A stretch of DNA of 64,000 nt from Verrucomicrobiaceae bacterium (GCA_027488755.1 JAIYAZ010000075.1:190492-254491), one strand, 5' to 3'; shown: positions 53,098 through 63,700, counted from the first letter of the stretch. The notes: a model not told the origin generated them from the letters alone. Program-made: numbers and translations.

Positions 53098-53153
53098 TGT
53101 AGCTCTGACTACATCTTGAGGGATTAGCTACGGAATGAAGCCTGGGTTGTCAA
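53098..53153 (-). promoter_or_regulatory. Importer promoter and MntR-type inverted repeat
   Basis: On the minus strand TTGACA (53153-53148), a 17-bp spacer and TAGCTA (53130-53125) form a good sigma-70 promoter for the importer operon. The inverted repeat TGTAG-N6-CTACA (53098-53113) lies just after the expected transcription start. It is in the mntA-mntR divergent region, where MntR would be expected to bind and repress with Mn(II). Confidence 0.78.
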
Positions 53154-53181
53154 CCGGGATTGTTTGTGCGACAAGGCAGGG

Positions 53182-53640
53182 ATGCCCCGTTCGACCTCCG
53201 CGACCGCCCCCGCCGCCACGGCGACCCAGCGCGCGGCCGATTCCGCCGCGCACCAGCGGCGCACCCGGCAGCAGCATGCGCAGGAGCGGGCGCAGGACTA
53301 CGTGGAGGCGATCGCCGACCTCATCGCCGACTGCGGCGAGGCCCGGGCGACCGACCTCGCGCGGCGCATGGGGGTTTCGCACGTGACAGTGATCCGCACC
53401 GTTGAGCGACTGCAGCGCGACGGCTTTGTGACCACGCAGCCGTATCGCTCGATTTTTCTGACGGACTCGGGCCGTCGGCTGGCCGCGAAGGCGAAGGTGC
53501 GCCACCAGACGGTGATCGCGTTCCTTGAGGCGCTCGGGGTTTCCACGCCGGTGGCGCGCGCCGACGCGGAGGGCATCGAGCATCACGTGAGCCCGGAGAC
53601 GCTCGCCGCGTTCGAACGCTTCATCGCAAGCCACGCATAG
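53182..53640 (+). CDS. mntR: Manganese-responsive regulator MntR (DtxR family)
   Basis: The ATG at 53182 gives 152 residues; an earlier TTG at 53164 is less likely. The chain matches the E. coli-type MntR: DYVEAIADLIADCGEARATD (39-58), HTH RRMGVSHVTVIRTVERLQRD (61-80) and the dimer/metal part RHQTVIAFLEALGVS and DAEGIEHHVSPETLAAF. The Mn ligand residues (Asp/Glu of DYVE, His of RHQ, Glu and His of EGIEHH) are present. Divergent from the importer; the P1B ATPase starts 47 bases downstream on the same strand. Confidence 0.95.
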   Translation: MPRSTSATAPAATATQRAADSAAHQRRTRQQHAQERAQDYVEAIADLIADCGEARATDLARRMGVSHVTVIRTVERLQRDGFVTTQPYRSIFLTDSGRRLAAKAKVRHQTVIAFLEALGVSTPVARADAEGIEHHVSPETLAAFERFIASHA

Positions 53641-53687
53641 AAATCCCTTGCCGGCGGCGGGGCGGGGGCGGGTAATGGGTCCGCGCC

Positions 53688-56024
53688 ATGAACGAAGAAC
53701 CGGCCGGGCATTCGATCACTGATCACAAGGGCCTCGTTGGCGTGCATCCGCTCCCGGAGCAGGGCGCGCTGCAGATCGAATTCGACCCCGCGCGGCTCAG
53801 CGAGGAGGACGTGCGCCGCATCGCCCGCGAGCACGTCGAGGTCGTGCGGTCCGGCCCGGCGCGATTCGCGTTCCGCCTCGACGGCGAGGCCTGCGAGGCC
53901 GCCGCGGCACGGCTGGAGAAAAGGGTGGAGCGGATTCCGGGCGTGCGCCGGGCGACGGCCACCTACATCGGCCGCGTGCTGTGCCTCACGTTTGACCATC
54001 CCACCGCCCGGGCGGCGGAGGTGCTGCGCGAGGTGCGCGCGGCCGGCGCGAACGCCCACCCGCTCCAGCGCAAGCCGCCGGCGGGCTTTTGGGCCGGCGT
54101 GCGCGCGGGCGAGCGGAACGAGGAGATTTCCTGGGCCATCGGCACGCTGTGCCTCGCGGCGGCGTTCATTGTCGACCGCACGGCCCGCCACGCGGGAGCG
54201 CTGCCGTGGCTTTACGGCGGCGCGTATTTGTTCTGCGGTCAGCAGGGCGTGCGCTCGGCGATCGCGTCGCTGCGCGAGCGCACGCTGGACGTGGATGTGC
54301 TCATGGTGCTGGCGGCCATCGGCGCGGCCATCGTTGGTTCGCCCTTCGAGGGCGCTCTGCTGCTCTTCCTCTTCAGCTTTTCCAACGTGCTCCAGCGTTA
54401 CGCGATGGAGCGCACGCAACGGGCGATTGAATCCCTGCTCACGCTGCGGCCGGAGATCGCGCTGCGAAAGCGCGGGGCCGCGACCGAGGAGGTGCGCGTC
54501 GAGGACCTGGACGTTGGGGACGTCGTGCTGGTGCGGCCCGGCGAGCATGTTCCGGTGGATGGCACCGTCACCGAGGGAGCCAGCAGCATTGATGAATCCA
54601 GCCTCACCGGGGAATCCATGCCGGTATCGAAGGCGGTGGGCGGGACGGTTTTCGCCGGCACGCTGAACCAGAGCGGCGGGCTCGAGGTCGCCGTCGGCAA
54701 GCGCGCGGAGGACTCGACGCTCGCGCGCATGGTCAAGCTGGTGGCGGAGGCGCAGGCGGAGAAATCGCAGACCCAGCGATTCCTCGAGCGCGCCGAGCAG
54801 GGTTACGCCGCGGGCGTGATCGGGTTCACCGCGCTGGTGCTGCTCGTCGGCTGGCTGCTGCTGCGGGAGCCCTTTGCGGAGGCGTTTTACCGGGCGATGA
54901 CGGTGATGGTGGTCGCGTCGCCCTGCGCGCTGGTGATCAGCACGCCGGCGACGGTTCTTTCGGCCATCGGCGGCGCGGCGCGGCGCGGCATCCTGATCAA
55001 GGGCGGCTCGCACCTGGAACGCGCGGCCCACATTGACATCGTCGCCTTTGACAAGACCGGCACGCTCACGGTGGGCAAGCCCACGGTCACCGAGGTGCTC
55101 ACCCCGGCGGGCACGCATCCGCTCAGTCAGCCGCTGCCGCCGGACGTCGCGCGATTGCTAGCAACGGCCGCCGCGCTGGAGGCGAAGTCCGAGCATCCGC
55201 TGGCGGCCGCCATCGTGCGCGGCGCGGAGCAGGCCGGGGCCACGGGGCAGACGGCGGTGGATTTTCAATCCACGGCCGGCAAGGGAGCGGAGGCCACGGT
55301 GGCGGGCGAGCGCGTCGTGATCGGCAGCGAGCGATTGTTTCGCGAGCTGGGCGCGGAGGGCATGGAACCGCTGGAGGCGGCGGCCGCCCCGTTGCTGGCG
55401 CAGGGCAAGACCTGCGTTTGGATGGGCGGGCGTACGGGGGATCGCGTGACGGTGCAGGCGGTGTTTGCGCTCGCCGACACGCTGCGCCCCGAGGCGCGGC
55501 GCATCGCCGCGGACCTGCGCCGGCTGGGCGTGAAAAAGGTCGTGATGCTCACGGGCGATCAGGCGGCCGTGGCGCGGGCCATCGCGGAGGAGGCGGGCGT
55601 GGACGACGTGCGCGCGGAGTTGCTGCCCGAGGCGAAGGTGCAGGCCATCCGCGAGCTCAAGCGGCAGGGCCGCGTGATGATGGTGGGCGACGGCGTGAAC
55701 GACGCGCCGGCCCTGGCGACCTCGGACCTCGGCGTGGCCATGGGCGCGGCGGGCACGGACGTCGCGATGGAGACCGCCGACATTGTGCTGATGGGCGACC
55801 GGCTGGAATCCATCCCGCTGCTCCTCGGGCTGGCCCGGCACGCGCGGCGCGTGCTTTGGCAGAATCTCATCTTTGCCACGTCGGTGATCGTTGTGCTCGT
55901 GGCCGCGGCGCTGGGGTTTGCCCTGCCGCTGCCGCTGGGCGTGGTTGGGCACGAGGGCAGCACCGTGCTGGTCTGCCTGAACGGCCTGCGCCTGCTCGTC
56001 TACCGGCCGCGGCGTCAGGGTTGA
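53688..56024 (+). CDS. P1B-4-type metal-transporting ATPase (efflux)
   Basis: The 778-residue P-type ATPase has TGES at 307-310, phosphorylation site DKTGT at 455-459, an HP motif (SEHPLAAAIV) and GDGVNDAPAL. The transmembrane metal site is SPC (411-413), not CPC, and the last helix region has HEGST (from 755). SPC together with HEG(G/S)T marks subgroup P1B-4, whose members export Fe(II), Co(II), Zn(II) or Mn(II) (for example PfeT and FrvA). The N-terminal ~125 residues look like a degenerate HMA domain without CxxC. Location after mntR suggests Mn or Fe export. Confidence 0.9.
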   Translation: MNEEPAGHSITDHKGLVGVHPLPEQGALQIEFDPARLSEEDVRRIAREHVEVVRSGPARFAFRLDGEACEAAAARLEKRVERIPGVRRATATYIGRVLCLTFDHPTARAAEVLREVRAAGANAHPLQRKPPAGFWAGVRAGERNEEISWAIGTLCLAAAFIVDRTARHAGALPWLYGGAYLFCGQQGVRSAIASLRERTLDVDVLMVLAAIGAAIVGSPFEGALLLFLFSFSNVLQRYAMERTQRAIESLLTLRPEIALRKRGAATEEVRVEDLDVGDVVLVRPGEHVPVDGTVTEGASSIDESSLTGESMPVSKAVGGTVFAGTLNQSGGLEVAVGKRAEDSTLARMVKLVAEAQAEKSQTQRFLERAEQGYAAGVIGFTALVLLVGWLLLREPFAEAFYRAMTVMVVASPCALVISTPATVLSAIGGAARRGILIKGGSHLERAAHIDIVAFDKTGTLTVGKPTVTEVLTPAGTHPLSQPLPPDVARLLATAAALEAKSEHPLAAAIVRGAEQAGATGQTAVDFQSTAGKGAEATVAGERVVIGSERLFRELGAEGMEPLEAAAAPLLAQGKTCVWMGGRTGDRVTVQAVFALADTLRPEARRIAADLRRLGVKKVVMLTGDQAAVARAIAEEAGVDDVRAELLPEAKVQAIRELKRQGRVMMVGDGVNDAPALATSDLGVAMGAAGTDVAMETADIVLMGDRLESIPLLLGLARHARRVLWQNLIFATSVIVVLVAAALGFALPLPLGVVGHEGSTVLVCLNGLRLLVYRPRRQG

Positions 56025-56893
56025 GCGGGGGAATCCCCGTCCATGACCGCGGTGACGGCGAGCGGCAGCCAGCCGCTGGTCCACGTGTGGCCCCAGGAGG
56101 CATCACGGATTTCGACGTGGGGGATGCCGTTGCCGCGCAGCTGGAGGAGCAGCAGGTCGGTGCCAAGCCGCGGACCGGGGCCGCCGATGAGCACGGCGAG
56201 CGGGCGTTGCGCGGAGATCAACCGGTCCTTGTTTGCGTTCAGCAACTTCTGGGGGTCCAGAGCGTCGTAGTTGGCGCGGGTGCCGTAGCACTCGGCGAAT
56301 CCCCACGTGTTCCACTGGAGGTCATTCGGAACGCCATACCAATTCTCGAAGACGGCGACGGCGCCGAACCGGTCGGGCTCGAGCAGAAACAATTGGAGCG
56401 CGCCCAGGGCGGATTTGCTGAAGCCGATGAGGGCCCGGCCCTCGGGCTTGGCGAGGGTGGGATACGTGCGGTCGATGAACGGCACGACGACCTCGGAAAC
56501 ATGCCGGTTCTGGCGCATTTGGGGGTCCGTCGCGCTGTCGCCGAACCACGGAAGAACCGGGAACGAAGGCACGACGAAGATCGCCTGGTGCCGGTTCGCG
56601 AGATTGTGCCGGCGGGCCTCCTCGAGCGGATGACCCCAATCGCCCTTCGTGCCGGCGTTCACCGGGAGCAGGTAGACCACGGGGTAGGCGCGCCCTTTCT
56701 CCCGGGGATCCGGGAGGAGCACCTCGATCTTGTTCGCGCCGGGAAGAAACGGGCTTTCGACCGTCCACGATTCCGTGCCCGGCGTTCCGGGCTCGGGATC
56801 GCGGGTGATCACCGGCCCGGCGGCCTTGGCCGTCGCGGCCAGGCCGAGGACCAGCAGGACAACCCCGCGGGCGCGGCCGGCGGCGGGGCTCAT
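56015..56893 (-). CDS. Secreted esterase D-like alpha/beta hydrolase
   Basis: The ATG at 56893 overlaps the heparinase-like stop (ATGA) and gives 292 residues with a signal peptide (about 1-25). An esterase-D pattern is seen: YPVVYLLPVNAGTKGDWG near 70, catalytic Ser in LIGFSKSALGALQLFL near 156, and the late His in DASWGHTWTSGW. Targets may be acyl groups on polysaccharides (CE1-type) or small esters. Coupling to a polysaccharide-lyase-like gene favours carbohydrate deacylation. The gene converges with the P1B ATPase, overlapping by 10 bases. Confidence 0.82.
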   Translation of the reverse strand: MSPAAGRARGVVLLVLGLAATAKAAGPVITRDPEPGTPGTESWTVESPFLPGANKIEVLLPDPREKGRAYPVVYLLPVNAGTKGDWGHPLEEARRHNLANRHQAIFVVPSFPVLPWFGDSATDPQMRQNRHVSEVVVPFIDRTYPTLAKPEGRALIGFSKSALGALQLFLLEPDRFGAVAVFENWYGVPNDLQWNTWGFAECYGTRANYDALDPQKLLNANKDRLISAQRPLAVLIGGPGPRLGTDLLLLQLRGNGIPHVEIRDASWGHTWTSGWLPLAVTAVMDGDSPAQP

Positions 56894-59800
56894 GGGGTGG
56901 GCGTGACGGCCAGATCGCGGCCGTCGCGCCGAATGGTGACGCGGGTGCGCGCGTCCTCGCCCTTGGCGAAGCGGAACTCGTCGGTTTGTTTGCCCCAACG
57001 GACGATGGCGACGGCGGCCTTGGCGTCGTAGCTCACGGTGGGCAGGGGTTCGCCGGCGCGCACGGGCAGGAGCAGGACGCGGTAGGCGACCTCGGGGGCG
57101 CGCTGGTTGATGACGAGGCGATTGAAATACTGCGGCTGGTTCTTTTTGTCGGGCGGACCGGCGCGGCGTTCCACCTGCAAAAGCGGGAGTCCATCCTCGC
57201 CGCTGCGTTCCATGCCGAGGGCGCAGACGAGCAGGAGGGGATCGCCGGGCTGGACCTTGATCGGCGCGGGGGCGGCGGCCTCGCCGAGCGGGGGATCGCC
57301 GGCGCGGTAGGCGAGGGCGCATTGGTTCGGCGCGAGGCCGGGGACGTCGGCCTGCCAGACGCCGCCGTTGAGCATGCCGGCCCATTGGTAGAGGCGGGAG
57401 CGGTCGTCCTTTTTGAGATCGTCGATGACGAAGCCGTAGGCGTGTCCGCCGCGCACGAGGCCGGCACTGCGGAAGACGGATTTCATGGGATTGAAGGGCG
57501 CGCGGCTGGTGGCGATGTAATTGCCGAAGGTGTAGGTGGGCCACCAGGGGCGGAGCTTGGAGTGCGCGGTGCCGGCGAAGATCTGCGCGATGCGGGGCGA
57601 GGGCTCCATCTCCCAGCCGAGGGCCACGAGGGCGGGCGACCATTCCTGCGGCGGCTGGGTGAGCCAGCGCCAGGAGTAGGCGTAGGTGAGGTCGGCGCTG
57701 GCGACGGTGGCCTGCGGCGCGAGGGTGGCGCCGAGGTAGGTGGCGGCAGCGTTGTAGCCGAGGATTTTGCACTCCGGAAGGGACGTCGGGAGGGACTCGC
57801 CGTCGACGAGGACGAGATTCGTGTATTTGCCGTCGAAGGACTGGCTGAACGGAGACTCGGTGAACCAATCCACGCCGAGGGCGGAGAAGTGGAACATGCC
57901 GGCGTCGGCGTGGTGGTGGCCGGCGCCGAGGTAGTGGTTCGGCCGGACGTAAAGGTTCATCCAGACGGCCTCGGGCGTGCGGTCGCTGTAGCTCGAGAAC
58001 AGGCCGCTCACGGGGGAGTTGAAGTCGAGCGGGAGATCGAGGTCGGCGCGGGTGGTGGGCACGATGTCCCCGTCGAAGAGGACGGCATTCACAAAGCCCG
58101 GGTAGGTCGGACTGGGAAGGCGGAGCCGGGTGCGGGCGGCCACGGATTTTTCGTAGGCGGCGGGGTCGAAGCCCGGCTGCGGCCAGCTGCGGAGATACTC
58201 ATCCTTCTCGGCGCCGGGCTGCGAGATGGCCTTCGTGATGAGGTAGTCGGCGAGGCGGCTCTGGGGGAAGAAGCCCTTGATTTCGTTGATGAGGTTGAGG
58301 GAGAGCGGCTGGCGGCTATAAGGGGCGTATTGGGTGCCGCTGTTGATGGTGACGAGCCCGGTCGGGGAGGTCATTTGAACCTGCCCTTCGAGCAGGCGGC
58401 GCCAGTGCGGATGGCCGAAGAGATTTTCGCCGCGGCGGGCGAGGGTGACCATGGAGAGCAGGTGGAACTGGAAGCTGCCGGGCGTCTTGCCGTTGCTTTC
58501 GAAGACAACGCCCTTGTCGTCGATGCCCCAGTCGCAGAAGGCGCGCACGGTTTCGGCCCCCGAGGCGAAGGCCTCGGCGTCGAAGCCGGGGAGGCCCTCG
58601 ATGGAGGCCACGGCGAGGAAGTGGGGCAGGTCCCAGGTGCACCAGTTCACGTCGCGGAAGCGGACGGGGGCGTCCTGCGCGTAGCTGCGGCGGCCGTAGG
58701 TGGCCTTGGAGATGACGCGTCGCATGGTGTCGATCTGCGCGGGCGTCATCCACCGGCCGGCGAAGTCGAGGGCAAAGGCGAGGTTCATGTGCGCGACGAC
58801 GCCGTGGATGTTGCGCCAGTGGGTGCGGGCGCCGTTGCCGTTCATGGCGACGATGTTCCCGGCCTCGTCGACGTAGGAGGAGCCGAACTGCGAGTCGCTG
58901 AGCGTGAGCCATTGGTCAAGGAGCGGCTCGCGGAGGAGGAAGTAGTTCGCGAGGGCAGTGGCGACCTTGCGGCCGAGCGCGTCGTCGTCGGTGAGCAGCG
59001 CGTAGACGGCCATGGTGGTGAGGCACTCGGGCACGTAGGCGACGTGCGAATTGTGGATGCCGAACTTGTAGCCCTTGAACTGGTGGGGGATGCCGTTGAG
59101 CGGCGTGCCGGCCGGGGCGTCCCATTCGAGGCCGGCGAGGTCGCCGGATGCCAGTTTCACGAAGAGGCGGCCGTCGTCGGTTTTCGGGTCCCACCAGGTT
59201 TTCGCGAAGAGATGTTTCATCTCGATGAGCGATTTTTGTCCGATGAGGGAACCCTTCACGCGGGCGGCGAGGGCGGGCACGTCGTCGGGGCTGAAGAGGA
59301 GGCGCGGGTAGACACCGGGCGGCGGCACCTTCGAGCCGAGCCGCTTCGCGTCGAAGCCGGTGAGGTCGTAGCTCGAGGCGGGGACGGTGGGCCACTCGGT
59401 CTCGGGGCCGTTGAGGATTTCCAACTGCGCGGGGGTGACCTTGACGTGCTTGGTCCATTCCTCCTGCCGCGTGAGCAGGGGGATCGAGGCCGCGGCGATC
59501 GAGGGATCGGCGAGCTTGTCGGGGGTATCAAAGAGCGTGACGAGGCTCTGGCGCGCGGCCTCCGCCTTTGGGGGGAAATCCGCGCCGGCCGGCCCGGCAA
59601 AGTGCACGCCATCCGGGGTGGTGCGAAGCGTGAGACCGGCCTGGCGGGCGAGGTCGGCGAAGGAGAACCAGGTCTGCCCGCGCACTTCGAGGGTGGCCAC
59701 GCCGGCGGGGGCGGCGAAGGGCGCGGAGGTCTTGGTTAGCTCGGAGGGCCGGTAGACCCAACGATCCGCGATGGACGCGAGGTCCGAAGGCACGGCGGGC

Positions 59801-60132
59801 GGGGTGACGGTCGGGCCGAGCACGAGCGCGGCAAACGACGCGGGGACAAACACGTCTTCGCCTTTGGCCACGGCCGCACCGCGGAGGAGGTCAGTTTCGT
59901 CGAGGCGGACGCGGGCTCCCCGCACGTAGCCGTAGCGGCTGCCGGGGCGGACCGCGATGCCGTCACGGATCGAGGCGAGCGGCTCGCGGAAGGCGGACTG
60001 GGTGTAGGGGAGCCCGAGGTTTTGCGGCGGCGGGGGCAGCGGCGCGGGGGTGGGAGCGGGGGTTTGCGCCAGGGTCGAGGCTGCAAGGCAGAGCACGACT
60101 CCCGACACCAGCAGGGGGATTTGCGGGTTCAT
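56890..60132 (-). CDS. Heparinase II/III-like secreted polysaccharide-active protein (first of two)
   Basis: This 1080-residue protein has a signal peptide (about 1-22), a Pro-rich linker, and then stalk-like units (GEDVFVPASFAALVLG, GQTWFSFADLARQAGLTLR) of the copper-amine-oxidase N-terminal type. The central (alpha/alpha) toroid-type region is followed by a beta-sandwich with GAGHHHADAGMFHFSALGVD, the heparinase II/III His-rich motif. Known relatives are lyases for uronic-acid polysaccharides (alginate, heparin, ulvan). The second such protein in this locus is a divergent neighbour. Target unknown. Confidence 0.82.
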   Translation of the reverse strand: MNPQIPLLVSGVVLCLAASTLAQTPAPTPAPLPPPPQNLGLPYTQSAFREPLASIRDGIAVRPGSRYGYVRGARVRLDETDLLRGAAVAKGEDVFVPASFAALVLGPTVTPPAVPSDLASIADRWVYRPSELTKTSAPFAAPAGVATLEVRGQTWFSFADLARQAGLTLRTTPDGVHFAGPAGADFPPKAEAARQSLVTLFDTPDKLADPSIAAASIPLLTRQEEWTKHVKVTPAQLEILNGPETEWPTVPASSYDLTGFDAKRLGSKVPPPGVYPRLLFSPDDVPALAARVKGSLIGQKSLIEMKHLFAKTWWDPKTDDGRLFVKLASGDLAGLEWDAPAGTPLNGIPHQFKGYKFGIHNSHVAYVPECLTTMAVYALLTDDDALGRKVATALANYFLLREPLLDQWLTLSDSQFGSSYVDEAGNIVAMNGNGARTHWRNIHGVVAHMNLAFALDFAGRWMTPAQIDTMRRVISKATYGRRSYAQDAPVRFRDVNWCTWDLPHFLAVASIEGLPGFDAEAFASGAETVRAFCDWGIDDKGVVFESNGKTPGSFQFHLLSMVTLARRGENLFGHPHWRRLLEGQVQMTSPTGLVTINSGTQYAPYSRQPLSLNLINEIKGFFPQSRLADYLITKAISQPGAEKDEYLRSWPQPGFDPAAYEKSVAARTRLRLPSPTYPGFVNAVLFDGDIVPTTRADLDLPLDFNSPVSGLFSSYSDRTPEAVWMNLYVRPNHYLGAGHHHADAGMFHFSALGVDWFTESPFSQSFDGKYTNLVLVDGESLPTSLPECKILGYNAAATYLGATLAPQATVASADLTYAYSWRWLTQPPQEWSPALVALGWEMEPSPRIAQIFAGTAHSKLRPWWPTYTFGNYIATSRAPFNPMKSVFRSAGLVRGGHAYGFVIDDLKKDDRSRLYQWAGMLNGGVWQADVPGLAPNQCALAYRAGDPPLGEAAAPAPIKVQPGDPLLLVCALGMERSGEDGLPLLQVERRAGPPDKKNQPQYFNRLVINQRAPEVAYRVLLLPVRAGEPLPTVSYDAKAAVAIVRWGKQTDEFRFAKGEDARTRVTIRRDGRDLAVTPTP

Positions 60133-60173
60133 ACGGGGGAGCCGACACGGTCTCTCCCGCCTCCCGTTTTTCC

Positions 60174-60201
60174 CAGCAAAAACTTCGCCGGGCCCCGGCG
60201 A
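60174..60201 (-). terminator. Rho-independent terminator after the lipoprotein gene
   Basis: On the minus strand TCGCCGG-GGC-CCGGCGA forms a 7-bp stem with a tight loop and is followed by AGTTTTT. It lies 10 bases after the stop of the 60211-60606 gene and before the heparinase-like start at 60132. Confidence 0.75.
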
Positions 60202-60210
60202 GACTCCCGG

Positions 60211-60606
60211 CTACCAGAAACCGATCGGGCCCCACGCGCCCCAGTTCATCGAGGCCTCCTCATCCATTTCGGAGGTCATGAGGTTCTCCTCGGCGATGGA
60301 CTGCTTGAGGGCGAGCGCCTTGTAGCGCTGGAATTCCGTCTCGCCGCCGAAGTAGACGAGTTCGTTCTTTTTGTCGGCGTAGACGTAAACGACGCGGCCG
60401 TTGACCGTGTCGCGCTGGAGCGAGAAGGGATCGAGGTGGTTGTAGAACGCCCACTGCTTCGGCGTGCTGGGCGCCTGCGTGCGGAAGCCGGCGGCGGAGA
60501 GGAGCGACTCCTCGTTGCTGGAGCCCCAGCTGGCGCAACCGGCCAGGGAGGCGCAGAGCAGGAGCGCGAAGACGGCGAAACCACGGAAGAGACGGGGAGC
60601 ATTCAT
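60211..60606 (-). CDS. Lipoprotein of unknown function
   Basis: The ATG at 60606 gives 131 residues with lipobox LAGC (Cys24). The mature part has a run of Tyr, Gln and Asp: FYNHLDPFSLQRDTVNGRVV then YVYADKKNELVYFGGETEFQ. The C-terminus is FW. A small beta domain is likely; no family is recognised. It is divergent from the second heparinase-like gene (131 bases) and has its own terminator, so it is a separate transcript. Confidence 0.75.
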   Translation of the reverse strand: MNAPRLFRGFAVFALLLCASLAGCASWGSSNEESLLSAAGFRTQAPSTPKQWAFYNHLDPFSLQRDTVNGRVVYVYADKKNELVYFGGETEFQRYKALALKQSIAEENLMTSEMDEEASMNWGAWGPIGFW

Positions 60607-60737
60607 CGGGACCAAAATCGCGCCGCCGCCGCCGAACCGCAAGCAAAGTCCCGCCTCCGCCGCCCGCGCGAGTAACATTCGCTTTGCCTTCCGCGGTCGC
60701 TGGATTAGGTAGGAGACTTCCCTCCCCCCAAGGAAAC

Positions 60738-63700
60738 ATGATCCCCCGAATCGCGCTGCCCCTGGCGCTGGCGTTTGGCGCCGGCGTGCTCTCCCTCCAT
60801 TCCGCCCCGGCCGAGGAGGTTGACCCCCTCGTGCAGGCCTCGGCCTACGGCGACAAGACGGTGTGGTCCTACCACGGGGACGGCAAGCCAATGCCGTGGG
60901 CGCAATTTCGGCCCCGCGATTACGGCTCGTCGAGGGTGGCTTTCTCCGCCGAGGGCGTGCGGCCGGTCGGGCGCGTGCCGGCGCCCGGCGTGCATCCGCG
61001 CATCTTTTTCTCGCCGGAGGACCTTCCCGAAATCCGCCGCCGGCTGAAGGAAGACCCCGGCGGACAGGCCGCGTGGAAAACGATCCTCGCATGGTCCAAC
61101 GCGATGAAGCTCACCTACGACGAGACCGCTGACTACGCGCAGCCGGACTGGGCGAAGGGAGGCTTTCGGGTCAAGGGCCGCGTGCCCTCGCTTTTCCGCA
61201 TTGGCGGCTATGACCCGAAGCGGGAGGACTATTACCGCATCCTCGCCGAGGGCGGTCGGCCGGAGACCTACGCGAAGGGTTCGCCGGCGGGATTTTTCAA
61301 ACCGGGGGCGACCGAGGCGTTCCGCTGCCTGATTGACGACGACCGCGCCGGCGCCGAGAAGCTGGCGAAGGCCACCGTTACGGCCATCAAGCTTGAGCAG
61401 GAGCGCCGCGCCCGGGAGGACAAACCCGGGAAGGAGGGCGAGCCGCCGCGCCCGTCCACGAGCCGGTCCGACGCCTGCGCGCTCGGATTCATCTACGACT
61501 TCATCTTCAACTACCTCACGCCCGAGCAGAAAAAAATCCTGCACGACGAGCTCGTGACGCTCTCGGCGTGGGCGGACAACTACGGGACGTTCAACAACGC
61601 CGAGGCGAGCCGCAGCAACTGGGCGACGTTTTCGTATTGGGTGTTTGATCTCATGGCCATCGAGGGCGAGCCCGGCTTCAACGACCTGAAATTCCTCGGC
61701 CTCTACCGCGGTTGGCGGAATTTTTACACCTACGCGTTCTTCGACAGCGGTGCGGCCTACGAGGCCGAGGGCAAGCTGCTCTTCGGCCTGGATGCGGCGG
61801 TGGCGTTTGACCGCGTGGGCTGGAAATACGACCTAGAGCCACTCACGCAGCATCCGCTGCCGCGCTCCTACTACGGCAAATTCTCCGCCTACGCGATGCT
61901 GCCGACGCGCGACAAGTTCGCGGTGTTCGACATCCTCGGCACGATGGGCGGCGGCTTCACCACGCCGCAGGATCTCGTCGTCGCGCGTTACCTTTTCCCC
62001 GGCGACAAGACGACGGATTTCGTTTACCGCGCGCTCGTCGGCGACGACTACCGCACGCTGCCAAGCGAGCTTCACTTCCACTGGCACCAGGCCATCACTT
62101 CGGCGATTTTTGCGACGGCGTATTCGCCGGAGGTCGACCCCGAGAAACTGGAACTCGGGCTGACGTTTTTCTGCGGCCAGCGCGCGCTGATGATGACGCG
62201 CTCGTCGTGGGACAAAAACGCCACGATGCTCACGATGCAGGTGCGCGGGGCCAGCGGTGGGCACCCGTATCCAGACCGCAACGGCATCATGATGTCCGGC
62301 CAGGGCCGCACGTGGGTGACCATCCCGGGCAAGGACATCGGCAGCTGGGCGATGAACACGGTGAGCATCGACGGCGCAGGGCAGAACGCGAGCACGCCCG
62401 CGCGGGTCGTGGACTTCGTGGACGCCCCGACGGCCACGTTCCTCACGGGCGATTCGAAGTATTCCTGGGACTGGGTGTGGAGCACCGCCCCGAAAACCAC
62501 GGCCGGCACCGAGGTGCGCCGCGAGGACGTCGACCGGAGCAACATTCAGACCGGCCTTGCGTGGAAGCCCGTCGAGCAATCCTTCAACGACTTCGCTTGG
62601 ACCAAAAGCGAACAGGAAATCTACCGGCGGCCGCTCAAATACAACGCCTCCTGGATCGCCCCGGACGGCGTTTACAACCCCTACATCCGCCAGGTGAACA
62701 CGCCCGTGCTCCGCTCCTTTCGCAGCGCGGGGATCATCCGCGGCCCGCGGCCCTACGTGCTCGTGGTCGATGACATCCAGCGCGACAACCTTCCGGCCCG
62801 CTACGACTGGAACCTCACGCTGCCCGGCGATCTGGTGCGGGTCCCCGGCGCGGAAAAGGCCGCCGCGGCCGGCGATGTCATCCTCGCCGGCAAGGACAGC
62901 GTGGACGCCGAGGGCAATCTCACCGCGGGCGAGCCCGCCCTGCTGCTGCGCGTCGTGAACGCCGACGGCCGCCGCCAGCCGGTGGTGGTGGGCCCGCGCG
63001 AGAAGCAGAATCTTCTCACGATCAGCACGGTCGCCGAGTCCCCGAACTTCAAGGTCCTCCTCCACGCCTTCCGCGGGGGCGAACCGCTCCCCACGACGCA
63101 ATGGAATGCCGCCCGCGACACGCTGGCGGTGAGTTTCCCCGACCAGAGCGACCTCATTCGCTTCAAGCCCGCGGCCTCCGGTCGCACGGAAATCGCCATC
63201 GACCGCGGCGGGAAAAATCTCCTGACGCTGAACCGCGCGGTCGAAACGCTCAACGACCCCGAGACGGACGCACTCACCGGCGCTCTGCGCACCATCCCCG
63301 AGCGGCTGAACGCGCTGCGCGCGGCGAAGTTCCAGGCCGAGCAGTTGCCCGGGTTCGTGGCCGGCTGGCGGTTCAACGGCGTGAAGGACGGAGCGTTTCC
63401 GCCCGTGGCGGGCAGCGCGGAAGGCACGCCGGGCGTGCCCGTCGGCGACGCGCAACCCGTGCCCGGCCCGGGCGGAAATTCCGTCGCGCTTTTCCGCAAC
63501 GCGGTCACGCTGCCGATGCCGTTTGCGGACCGGCTTTCCGGCAACTTCACGTTCACGTTTTGGGTGAAAACCGCGGCGGACGACAGCGGCACCATCCTCG
63601 CGTCGAACGCCCACATGGGCCTCACCTTCGACCTCGTGCAGAGCCGCATGCGGTTCAACGCGCTCAAAACCTGGGCGCTGGGCGGGTCGCTCGCGAGCTC

